From: Synanceia verrucosa
Taxonomy: Eukaryota > Chordata > Actinopteri > Perciformes > Synanceiidae
Assembly (NCBI GenBank): GCA_029721515.1
Contig: CM056561.1
Location: 14,026,501 to 14,090,500, forward strand
Length of the DNA: 64,000 nucleotides
Reading direction: 5' to 3'
A model generated the notes under the pieces. It did no database searches. It had not been told where the DNA came from and saw nothing but the letters and a program-made list of their open reading frames with translations. The position numbers and the translations under genes were made by a program. This document shows, one piece after another, positions 1 to 9,417 of this stretch (position 1 is its first letter; each line of letters begins with the position of its first letter).

Positions 1-888
1 GCAAACTCATTGCTATGAGTCCACTGATTTACTAACGATGTACACTGAGGGATGTGTCCCTCAAAGGCGCAAAATAGCGCGCCTGCAGCCTCATTAAAAC
101 ATATCACCTATCGAGTCATAACATTTTGGACCAGCTGTACAAACTCAGAACGGATTTGGAGCCAGCCACAAGGGGGAGTCACGCAATACCTGCAATGACA
201 AAACTCCTTGCAAGTTTACTTTTTTTTTTTTAATCTGGGTCATTCCATTTTACGGTAGCTATTAAAGCTGGGATCTCCCAATCCCATTTTTCAGATGTGC
301 TGTCTGAAGTCCTAAATACCATGTTGCGCCTGATGGCCAGTTTTATTAGGTTTCCACAGAGTCAGGACTCCTTGAATTAGACCAAACAAGGTTTCTTTGC
401 TGTAGCTCCTTTAAGTGTTTTTTGGCATCATCGACCAATACCTCTACTTCTAGAGGAAACTCACCATGCCCCAAACCATGAAACACGCAAAACCCTAATT
501 TAAATAGATATACATTGTCTCCAACATGTTTACATCATTTACACAATGACTCTTCGTAAATCACCTGCAAACCACAGTTCAACTCCACATGCAAAATTCT
601 AGATTGTGCACGCAAATTGGGCTTTTAGTAGATCTGGCCCTAAGAGAGCCAGCAGCAACATCAGCAGCTAAACTCGCTCATCTGTGTGCCTCTTCAGATT
701 GACCGCAGGCCCTGCAGGTGCAACCATCCACATACAGAGCTCAAGCGCCTCTGGTATGTATCAATGTATATTTTATCTTCTGAAAAAGTTCATGGAAAAT
801 TAAAATAAGAAAACCCACAGTAAGTAGTCAGTTTGGCTAATATGTTTGAATGGAAATTCCTCATCTGAAATTGTCCTGTTTTAATTAG

Positions 889-1109
889 CAGGTGGTGGTG
901 GTGGCGGCGGCAGCTACGGTGGTGTCTATGGCACCGGAAGCTACGGTGGTGGCACCTATGGCAGCAACATAGGTGGTGGCGCCTATGGCAGCAACATAGG
1001 TGGTGGCAGCAGCAGCTACAGCGGTTATAGCAGCAGTGGCATGGGCAGTGGCGGTGGTGTGATTACAAAACTGAGCAGCACCAGCTCCACAATGAGTAGC
1101 CGTTATTAA
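889..1109 (+). CDS. keratin C-terminal tail exon (last exon, partial gene)
   Basis: This is the final coding exon of an intermediate-filament keratin, a cytoskeletal protein of epithelia. An acceptor AG lies at 887-888 or 890-891, and the frame then runs to TAA at 1107-1109. The roughly 72 residues are almost only Gly, Ser, Tyr and Thr, starting with a poly-Gly run and SYGGVYGTGSYGG, and closing with VITKLSSTSSTMSSRY. Such a Gly/Ser tail with a Ser-rich basic end in its own exon is known for type II epidermal keratins, though some type I keratins are similar. The rod-domain exons must lie left of the window; I found none in 1-884. Residues encoded by 951-977 and 978-1004 are a tandem 9-residue repeat (GTYGSNIGG / GAYGSNIGG). 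The keratin assignment is good; type II is a guess. Confidence 0.72.
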
Positions 1110-2548
1110 AAAATGGCAGCTTCCACATCTTTGTTCGCCTTCTTTTTTCCCTCCCCTCTCCTTGACAACCACTCATAAAAGCTTCCATAAATCCCATCAG
1201 AAACGTTTGCATTTGACCATCTCCAGCAGGCACATCCATCCAACTGAGTCAGAGATTACATTAAAATACAAGCTGGGGCAGAGAAATAATTAGACCAGAA
1301 ACAAACAAACAGTCTGTCAAACAGTCAAACAACAGAGTATTGAGAGTCAGTCCTCTCTTTCTTTGATCAGTCAGCTGAACTATCTTTGGGTTGCAAGATT
1401 CTCTGTTATGCAGACAAGACGATACTTGTAGTGCCATAACAGAAAGTCCTTACAAGGCAACATTTTTTGCAAAACAAAGTCTTGTCTTCTTTCTCACATC
1501 TGTCAATTTGTTGACATTTTGACATCATCAAGCCACATATAACACATAAATAATTGTGTTTTGGGATCCTCTTTTTCATCTCCTGTGCTGAGATAAAATT
1601 AACTTTCCAATACAGTATATAAACTGTGTTTTAATCATGCTTTACTTCAATGTCCACTTTGACAAAAGAGAAATACAGATCAGGCTGACTGGGACAACCA
1701 GATTTATCATGAATTTGTACCACCAAAACATCTGGAATAAATCTGATTTTAAATCTGTTTTGTTTTGTGTTATTGATTTTTTATGTACTTAATAATGATG
1801 CACAAATAATGTGTGTGTGTAATTGCTGGTAGGCAAAGCACTGCTCCCTTCATCAGAATCAAAACTGGCTTCACTGGCCATATGTTTGAGGCTGAGAATG
1901 AGAATGCATTGATGCTCAAATATATTGTATGTACCCTTTTAGTTGTGTTATTGTGTTGCATGTCACCCACAACAGCTCATTGAATTGGGTTATGGCCATT
2001 GGAATGAATTACTGGTTCTGATCTTAGGATATTTTGTATCTGCTACCACAGGGCAGTGTCTGGATTTCCACTGAAAGTGGATGAGTTGTGTCCAGAACCA
2101 TTTTGTCTGCCTTCAGTTGATCAGGTACAGATGGTACAGATCAGTATGATGCTTAATAAAGGTAAAGTCTTCTTGACTGGTGCATTTATTTATTCAGAGT
2201 AGCAAGCATCAAGCACTGAAAGCATGAGACACACATTTCACAAATTCCCAAAGTCAAATTAAGTACAATTGTGCAACAAAGAAAACATTACGCAAATCGC
2301 TCCGTTACATTAGTAACTAGGAAAGCACTCAGAGAGCGCAGACCTCCGCCATGGCGATGGCAGTGACTTTTTATTTAGGTTATGTTATCACAGGGGCTTG
2401 TTTGTTTGTTGGGTGGCCGGTTTGCAAAGTAACTGGTGCCATGAATTGGATTAGATTACCACCAAAAATTAACCAGTTTTCAGTTAAGCCACCTCTGACC
2501 AACCCTGAAAATTTTCGTCAAAGTCCGTCCACAACATTTTGAGTTATT
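1110..2548. other. keratin 3' UTR and intergenic DNA, no gene seen
   Basis: The first part should hold the keratin 3' UTR. AATAAA-like signals occur near 1735 and 2152, but I cannot choose between them. The short open frames here have no recognisable domain and no splice context. The stretch is otherwise ordinary AT-rich DNA. Confidence 0.5.
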
Positions 2549-3871
2549 TTGTGATTGGAACAGATACTTCTTTGTCACAAAAAACATTCATGAAGTTTGA
2601 TTCTTTAATGACTTTATTATGGGTCAACTGAAAATGTGACCAAATCTGCTGGGTCAAAAATATACATACAGCAACATGAATTAGCAATTTTGGTGACTTA
2701 GAAAGTTGTGTCAATGAAATGAGCTTCATAGCATGGCCTCTTAACTGGTGTCAGCTTACTTCCCTGAGGCCATTTAAATAGGGCTCATTGGATACAAATG
2801 CCCACAAACGCTACAATGGGAAAGACAGAGGAGCTCAGCACAGATGTGAAAAAGAGAATCATTGACTTGAACAAGTCAGGAAAGTCACTTGGAGCCATTT
2901 CAAAGCAGCTGCAGGTCCCCAGAGCAACAGTGCAAACAAATGTTTGTAAGTATAAAGTGCATGGCACTGTTTTGTCACTGCCACGATCAGGAAGAAAATG
3001 CAAGCTATCACCTGCTGCTGAGAGAAAATTGGTCAGGAGGGTGAAGAGTCAACCAAGAACCACCAAAAAACAGATCTGCCAAGAATTAGAAGCTGCTGGA
3101 ACACAGGTGTCAGTGTTCACAGTCAAGCATGTTTTCCATCGCCATGGACTGAGAGGCTGCCGTGCAAGGAGGAAGCCCTTGATCCAAAAGTGGCACCTTA
3201 AGACTCAACTTAAGTTTGCTGCTGATCACATGGACAAAGACAAGACCTTCGAAACAAAAATCGAGCTGTTTGGCCACAATGCTCAGCAATATACAGTATT
3301 TGGAGGAGAAAAGGTGAGGACTTTAACCCCAAGAACACCATGCCAACTGCTAAGCATGGTGGTGGTAGTATTATCCTGTGGGGCTGTTTTGCTGCTAATG
3401 GCACTGGTGCTTTACAGAGAGTAAATGGGATAATGAAGAAGGAGGATTACCGTCAAATTCTTCAAGATAGCCTAAAATCATCAGCCCGAAGGTTGGGTCT
3501 TGGGCACAGTTGGGTGTTCCAACAGGACAATGACCCCAAACATCAAAAGTGGTAATGGAATGGCTAAATCAGGCTAAAATTTTAGGTTTTAGAATGGCTT
3601 TCCTAAAGCCCTGACTTAAACCCCATTGAGAACGTGGACAATGCTGAGGAAACAAGTCCATGTCAGAAAGCCAACAAATTTAACTGAACTGCACCAATTC
3701 TGTCAAGAGGAGTGGTCAAAGATTCAACCAGAAGCTTGTGGATGGCTACCAACAGCACCTAATTGAAGTGAAAATGGCCGAGCGACATGTAACCAAATAT
3801 TAGCGTTGCTGTATGTATATTTTTGACCGAGCAGATTTGGTCACATTTATGTAAACTTTTGACCACGACTG
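2549..3871 (+). mobile_element. Tc1-like transposon (Sleeping Beauty-type family), degenerate copy 1
   Basis: A cut-and-paste Tc1/mariner element. Its transposase relic starts near 2798 (MPTNATMGK...). It keeps the paired helix-turn-helix DNA-binding half (KSGKSLGAISKQLQVPRATV, then a GRK hinge and RTTKKQICQELEAAG). The catalytic half survives as fragments in other frames: KIELFGHNAQQY near 3255, KHGGGSIILWGCFAANGTG from 3352, and WVFQQDNDPKHQ near 3510. Frameshifts, a deletion around the first catalytic Asp and internal stops make it dead. The right inverted terminal repeat ends at 3871 before a TA. The left terminal repeat is truncated: homology to the copy at 32302 begins only about 2549. 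Confidence 0.88.
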
Positions 3872-3974
3872 TATATAGCTGTCTCGCTGTTAGCTATTAT
3901 TACAGTTTAATCTGACATTGCATTTTAAAAGTGGTTCTGCAAATCTCTGTATGTAACTTCTCACTTAGTTAATG

Positions 3975-4278
3975 TTATTGACAGCAAAATGAAAAACGGG
4001 CATTGTTACTGTCGTTAATAAACGTCAAATAACAGACTTCAACCACCTTTACTTTGCCTTTATAAATTTTGTGCTGCTATGTTCACTTCATTTAATCAGC
4101 AGATGGACATGGCCTTATTTAACAAAGTTAACGTTGCACTATGATACCATGATCTGTTATTCCATTAATTTTTTATTGTATGTTACATACATTTTAAAAG
4201 GTTTTCTCTTTCAGAAACACCATTGAGTGCTATAATATATGATCATGGGACATGTGCCCAACCAGTGTCGCAGACATA
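3975..4278 (+). repeat. left arm of a large inverted repeat
   Basis: Sequence such as TGATACCATGATCTGTTATT and TTCTCTTTCAGAAAC recurs in reverse orientation at about 6985-7570. The arm continues up to the point where a Tc1 element is inserted at 4279. The arms are diverged (roughly 80-85 percent by eye) and enclose about 3 kb. Confidence 0.6.
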
Positions 4279-5461
4279 CACTATATTGCCAAAAGTATTC
4301 GCTCACCTGCCTTGACTCACATATGAACTTAAGTGACATCCCATTCTTAATCCATTGGGTTCAATATGACTTTGGTCCACCCTTTGCAGCTATAACAGTT
4401 TCAACTCTTTTGAGAAGGCTGTCCACAAGGTTTAGGAGTGTGTTTATGGGAATTTTTGACGATTCTTCCAGAAGCGTATTTGTGAGGTCACACACTGACG
4501 TTGGACAAGAAGGCCTGGCTCTCAGTCTCCACTCTAATTCATCCCAAAGATGTTCTATCTGGTCGAGGTCAGGACTCTGTGCAGGCCAGTCAAGTTCATC
4601 CTCACCACACTCTGTCATCCATGTCTTTATGAACCTTGCTTTGTGTACTGGTCATGTTGGAAGAGGAAGGGGCCAGCTCCAAACTGTTCCCACAAAGTTG
4701 GGAGCATGGAATTGTCCAAAATGTCTTGGTATGCTGAAGCATGAGGATAAGCGGTAGATAATGGATGGATGGATGGACGCTGAAGCATTCAGAGTTCCTT
4801 TCACTGGAACTAAGGGGCCAAGCCCAGCTCCTGAAAAACAACCCCACACCATAATCCCTCCTCCACCAAACTCTACACTTGGCACAGTGCAGTCCGACAA
4901 GTATCGTTCTCCTGGCAACCGCCGAACCCAGACTCGTCCATCAGATAGCCAGATGAACGTCTCTCCATTGCTCTAGAGTCCAGTGGCAGCGTGCCACCCC
5001 ATGAAGCTCTCTGTGCACTGTTCTTGAGCTAATCTGAAGGCCACATGAGGTTTGGAAGTCTGTAGTGACTGACTCTGCAGAAAGTTGGCGACCTCTTCGC
5101 ACCATGCACCTCAGCATCCACTGATCCCGGTCCATCAGTTTACGTGGCCTACCACTTCGTGGCTGAGTTGCTGCTGTTCCCAAACACTTCCATGTTCTTA
5201 TAATACATCTGACAGGTGACTGTGGAATATTTAGGAGTGAGGAAATTTCACAACTGAATTTGTTGCACAGGTGGCATCCTATCACATTTCCATGATGGAA
5301 TTCACTGAGCTCCTGAGAGCGACCCATTCTTTCACAAATATTTGTAAAAGCAGTCTGCATACCTCGGTGCTTGATTTTATACACCTGTGGCCATGGAAGT
5401 GATTGGAACACCTGATTCTGATTATTTGGATGGGTGAGCGAATACTTTTGGCAATATAGTG
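4279..5461 (-). mobile_element. Tc1-like transposon with CACTATATTGCCAAAAG ends, inactive
   Basis: Complete element of about 1.18 kb flanked by TA on both sides. The inverted ends read CACTATATTGCCAAAAG from 4279 and its complement ending at 5461. The transposase lies on the minus strand. Its N-terminal DNA-binding half is at 5411-4941 (ERMGRSQELSEF, SLLNIPQSPV, GRPRK). The catalytic middle is at 4918-4652 (GGGGIMVWGCFSGAG). The C-terminal half is at 4618-4361 (WPAQSPDLDQIEHLWDELE). The three pieces lie in different frames and the middle is split by a short SINE tail, so no functional enzyme is made. This family is distinct from the other Tc1 types in the window but is shared with the fragment at 43.7-44.4 kb. 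Confidence 0.9.
4743..4778 (+). mobile_element. minimal 5'-truncated SINE tail inserted in the Tc1 element
   Basis: About 36 bases matching only the 3' tail of the common fish SINE seen elsewhere here (GATAAGCGGTAGATAATGG plus GGAT repeats). A perfect 10-bp target-site duplication, GCTGAAGCAT, flanks it at 4733-4742 and 4779-4788. It breaks the transposase frame on the opposite strand. Confidence 0.82.
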
Positions 5462-6984
5462 TATTTACTCTTCTGTAGCTATTTGATGCAAAAAAAATAT
5501 TTCCATTCGGCAGTTGACAGCTACGTCCAGCGTGGAGCTGAGAGAGCCACAGAGACCATGGGGAACAACCTTAGAGTTAACTGCATCTCCATCTACTGGT
5601 TTTAAGAGCATTCTCCCTCCACCACTCCCTAAATGGAAGCGCTGTTCCTGATGTCCTCCTCATCCTTAGTTCTCAAGTGGGCTGTAAAGATGATGTTACC
5701 ATAAAACCACTTACTTTTCAGCTTCTCCTGATTGAAGGACAGACCGGGCTTTATTATTCTATTATTCTATTCTTATTATTCATAGAGTAGATAATGTGCC
5801 TTTAGCTTGAACTTTGTTGTAGTTACATAAGTGATGTTTGTAAACATCCTTGGTGAACCACATGTTCACCAAGGAGAAAATGTGACTGTAATAGAGATGT
5901 GTACTGCTGTACTATTTAATAAGGTATAAAAACTGCAATGTGTACAGCTCAAATACATAGTTTTCAAAAATATAGTTGTTGCCACCTCTATTTGAAAAGC
6001 TGATTTTAAAATAAACCTACAATGAGTTCAATAGTGATGTGCATTTTCATCATATCACTGAATCTAACAAGATTAGGACATTAGGACGCAATGTAAGAAA
6101 AACACAATGTAATATATCGATCCTGTGATGATGTTTTATAAGAATTTCTATGAATTATGGTGTTGATTAAAGCTAACAAAGAAATAGCCTTGTAATTAGC
6201 AATTCTGGGAAGACTTCCATCAGTGTGTTTTTTTGTGATTACAATACTGAACAGTTGCTATTCTTTAACGAAAATCAGAAATGCATCATAAAAACAATCA
6301 ACAAACGCATGGCAAGAGTTTTATAGAAACATTTATTCTGTATAGTTGAAACTTTTTTTTAAACTATTTACAATTTGAAACAGCTACGTCCGATGTGGGA
6401 ATGGACAATGTCAGAGACCATGGGGTGGTAAGACTAGGGAGGATGCAGGAGGGAATACGAAAGGGTATAGTGAAAAAGGAAGAACATTGTATTGAACTGT
6501 GTTATGACTGATGTGGATCAGTCAATAGTAGGAAGATGGATGCACCCAGGAAGTTGACAAAAGAAGTAACATTTATTGTAGATTCTGATATCAGGAGGAA
6601 TATGAACTTTGTCGAGTACAAGCAATCAGTTTCAAGTCTGCCACATATTCCTACCTTCCCCTTTGGTGCTCAGCCTTATAAACTAACACCCATTTAAGTA
6701 CAAGTATCTTACCTTGCATTACCCTTGAGTAGCGTTACAATCAGGGCATGCTCATTCTAAGCGCTGAACTAACAGTGGATTAATGGATGTTGCAAAACTG
6801 TTTAAAAAAATTCCCCTTGTGGTGAAATGAACTCCATCATGCAAAAAATAGCCCAGGAGTGTTCACAAATCTGTGAGCTTTGTCAATCTTGGCACCAGCC
6901 TTCCAACTGCATATCTGGGTGATGCCAGAGAGGTTGATCTCCATCTCTGGATGCTGCAGGGTAAGGTGGTGCAGGTTCTCCTTC
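5462..6984. other. intergenic, unassigned
   Basis: No gene is seen. A short similarity in direct orientation links about 5510-5560 with 6380-6430 (CAGCTACGTCC ... AGAGACCATGGGG), suggesting an old dispersed repeat. The rest shows no domain, splice or repeat structure that I can name. Confidence 0.4.
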
Positions 6985-7570
6985 ATTGCTGCGTGTGACA
7001 CTGGTTGGGCGCATGATCATATACTGTAGCACCTAATGACGTTTCTGAAAGAGAGAACATTTTAAAATTTATGTAACATCCATTATCTACCGCTTATCCT
7101 CATAGGGTCACGGTGGGGGGCTGGAGCCTATCCCAGCTGTCTTAGGGCGGAAGGCAGGGTACACCCTGGACAAGTCGCCACCTCATCGCAGGGCACATAG
7201 AGACAGACAACCATTCACACTCACATTCATGTTTTTGGATGGTGGGAAGCCGGAGTACCTGGAGAGAACCCACGCAGACTCCACACAGAAAGGCCCCAGG
7301 CCCGGGATTCGAACCCGGTACCTTCTTGCCGTGAGGTGACAGTGCTAACCACTATACCACCGTGCCGCCCATTTATGTGACATATAATAATCAATTAATG
7401 GAATAACAGATCATGGTATCATGGTGCAACGTTAATTTTGTTAAATAAGCTTGTGAAGATGTGCTCATCTTCTGATTAAATGAACTGAACGTAGCAGCAC
7501 AAAATTAATAACGGTAAAGGTCCGTAAAGATGGTTGAATTGAAGTCTTTTGCGAGTGGCGGACATGAAAA
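6985..7570 (-). repeat. right arm of the inverted repeat, split by a SINE
   Basis: Read on the minus strand this matches the arm at 3975-4278, including the part just before the Tc1 insertion there (GCGCCCAACCAGTGTC against GTGCCCAACCAGTGTC). A SINE at 7080-7370 interrupts it. Beyond the shared part the minus strand has a short open stretch (NLHHLTLQHPEMEINLSG) followed by a stop, perhaps a decayed transposon gene that I cannot name. Confidence 0.55.
7080..7370 (-). mobile_element. tRNA-derived SINE, near full length
   Basis: On the minus strand it reads GGGCGGCACGGTGGTATAG (A-box region), then GGGTTCGAATCCCGG (B box of an RNA polymerase III promoter), the conserved body, and a tail ending near GGATGTTACATAAAT. 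A target-site duplication of the form ATTTATGTRACAT flanks it (about 7067-7079 and 7371-7383). It is the same family as the copies at 23.3, 24.4, 42.7 and 44.7 kb. Confidence 0.9.
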
Positions 7571-7599
7571 TGAAAAAGAAGGTTTTCTTTTACTTGTGT

Positions 7600-7985
7600 A
7601 ACAACATGAGCTGTCTTGAAGAAGAAAATGAAAATGCAATCTGGATGATTTATTACTAATTTTATTTATGAGTCAAATAACGCAGCTCTGACCTGAAAAT
7701 CAAAAGGCATTTCCGTAATGCATTTTTATTTTCTTATTTGACACTTCAAATTGAATTTTGGTACCTATTAGCTGGGCCATCTTTTGAAAACTAAATCTTA
7801 AACATAATATACTTTATCATTTTAATTCAGTTACAAAATGAGCAGTGTTGAAGAAGAAAATGCATTTGGGATGATTTATTACTCATTGTATTTATGAGCC
7901 AAAAAATGCAGCTATATTCTGAAAATGAAAAAGCATTTCTGTTCATGCATTTTAATTTGAATTATGATACAGATTCACTTTCATA
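7600..7985 (+). repeat. diverged tandem dimer, about 230-bp spacing
   Basis: Two related segments start near 7604 and 7838. Each has TGAAGAAGAAAATG, GATGATTTATTACT and a later CATTTCTG/CATTTCCG block followed by TGCATTTT. They are clearly similar but diverged. No coding potential is seen. Confidence 0.5.
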
Positions 7986-8100
7986 AGGCTTTGGTTAGGG
8001 TTAGGATTCGGATTATGCGGATACTAGTTATGGTTAGGGTCAGGGGAAATGTCTTGGAAATGAATGTAAATCAATGTAAAGTCCCCACAACATGAGTAAT

Positions 8101-8160
8101 ACACGACTGTGTGTGCATGTGTGTGTGCGTGTGTGTGTGCGAGAGAGAAAGAGAGAGAAT
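8101..8160 (+). repeat. GT/GA microsatellite
   Basis: Runs of GT with interruptions followed by GA-rich sequence. Confidence 0.85.
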
Positions 8161-8879
8161 ACTCAGTTACTGGCTTTTTCTCCAAAATTTATTGAGGTCT
8201 CAAGCACAGTACAGTAAAGCATCTCCCCTCTTGATCAACAAATCATAAATAACACAGCAATGGAAATTCTGCCCAACAAAGTCACACATCACTCTTAAAC
8301 TAATACAGTACATAAAAGTATTGGAGATAATTGTATCAATTCCCAAACCAAAGAGATAGAATAATCATAGAGAACTGGGGGCTTATTACTTTACTTTACA
8401 ACAGTGCTAAATTATTAGTGTTATTTTTTGCAAAAAGACTGAATGCCATGCCATGCCATTAAATCAATTACTTGATGAGGAGCAATCTGGTTTCTTCTGT
8501 AAGATGGTGTCAAGGAGGTTGGGTTATATATTCTTTTCATATATGCTCATATTATGTGTATACTTTTTCATATATAGTATCTGTCTCTATTTTAACTATA
8601 TTGTTGCTTTATTGTATGTATACACAATATTTAGGCTAGACATCTTTCCAACCTGCAAGAGGGATCCCTCCCCTCCCTTTTTTTTGGTCAGGGTAGTTTG
8701 CACTGTAAATGACAGAAGGTGTTGTATTCTTTTGCAAAGCCCCCTGATGCAAATTTGTTATTATGATATTAGACTCACTTGACTGTTATTTAAGAAATAA
8801 AGTCGGAGTCAGGCAGACAGAAAAATGAATAGTAGTCTAGTACTCTTCTGTCTGAAAGTTATTGGTGAGTAACACTTCA

Positions 8880-9060
8880 TACAGAACACAGCAGCACAGC
8901 TGCTGATGAAAACCAGACAGAGAGCCTTAATTAATCCAATTTAAATTTTTTACATTGGCTTCCCGTCTGTGACAGAATTAATTTTAAAATTGTTTATTGG
9001 CTTTTAAGTCACTGAATAGCTTTTCCCCTTATCTGTCTGACACAATGCACCTATTTCTTT
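8880..9060 (+). mobile_element. LINE reverse-transcriptase C-terminal remnant
   Basis: The plus strand encodes, across one frameshift and stops, QNTAAQLLMKTRQRALI followed by LHWLPVCDRINFKIVYWLL. This is the conserved segment just C-terminal to the reverse transcriptase in L2/Rex-like fish LINEs. The piece is short, with no other domains attached, and is certainly non-functional. Confidence 0.7.
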
Positions 9061-9295
9061 TATCCTGTACTGTAGATTGTCATTATACCATTGTTTAAAC
9101 CCATGAGCCGAGCTTCAGCCAAAGAATGTTTGCTATGATCTAATGCTGCCCTCTAGTGCTTTTTTTTTAATAAGGTTTGACCTGACTTGTAGGCCAACTG
9201 TCACTGCTGTTTCAATCTTACAGAATAAAAACAAACTTTATGTTAACACAACCTTAAGACTCTCCATTTTCTATTGTCCTGAACAGGCCACAATA

Positions 9296-9345
9296 AAAAT
9301 GAAAGCTACCCTGTGAGATGCATTTCACAGGGTAGCTTTCATTTT
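9296..9345 (-). promoter_or_regulatory. perfect 21-bp hairpin in the p38 gene 3' UTR
   Basis: Arms 9296-9316 and 9325-9345 are exact reverse complements around an 8-base loop, GATGCATT on the plus strand. The hairpin lies about 73 bases beyond the stop codon of the kinase gene on its own strand, so it should be part of the 3' UTR. Both arms contain GAAAGCTACCCTGTGA or its complement. Its role is unknown. It could be a structural mRNA element, a small-RNA precursor or a very short inverted-repeat insertion. Confidence 0.6.
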
Positions 9346-9417
9346 CATTTTTTTTGTATGTGTTTGTCTGAGCTTGACATTACCCTACATTGGGAGACAC
9401 CAGCACATCACAGCGTC

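Noticed and set aside
7991..8046. Telomere-like TTAGGGTTAGG text
   Set aside because: Only two or three imperfect units; too short and interrupted to be an interstitial telomere array.
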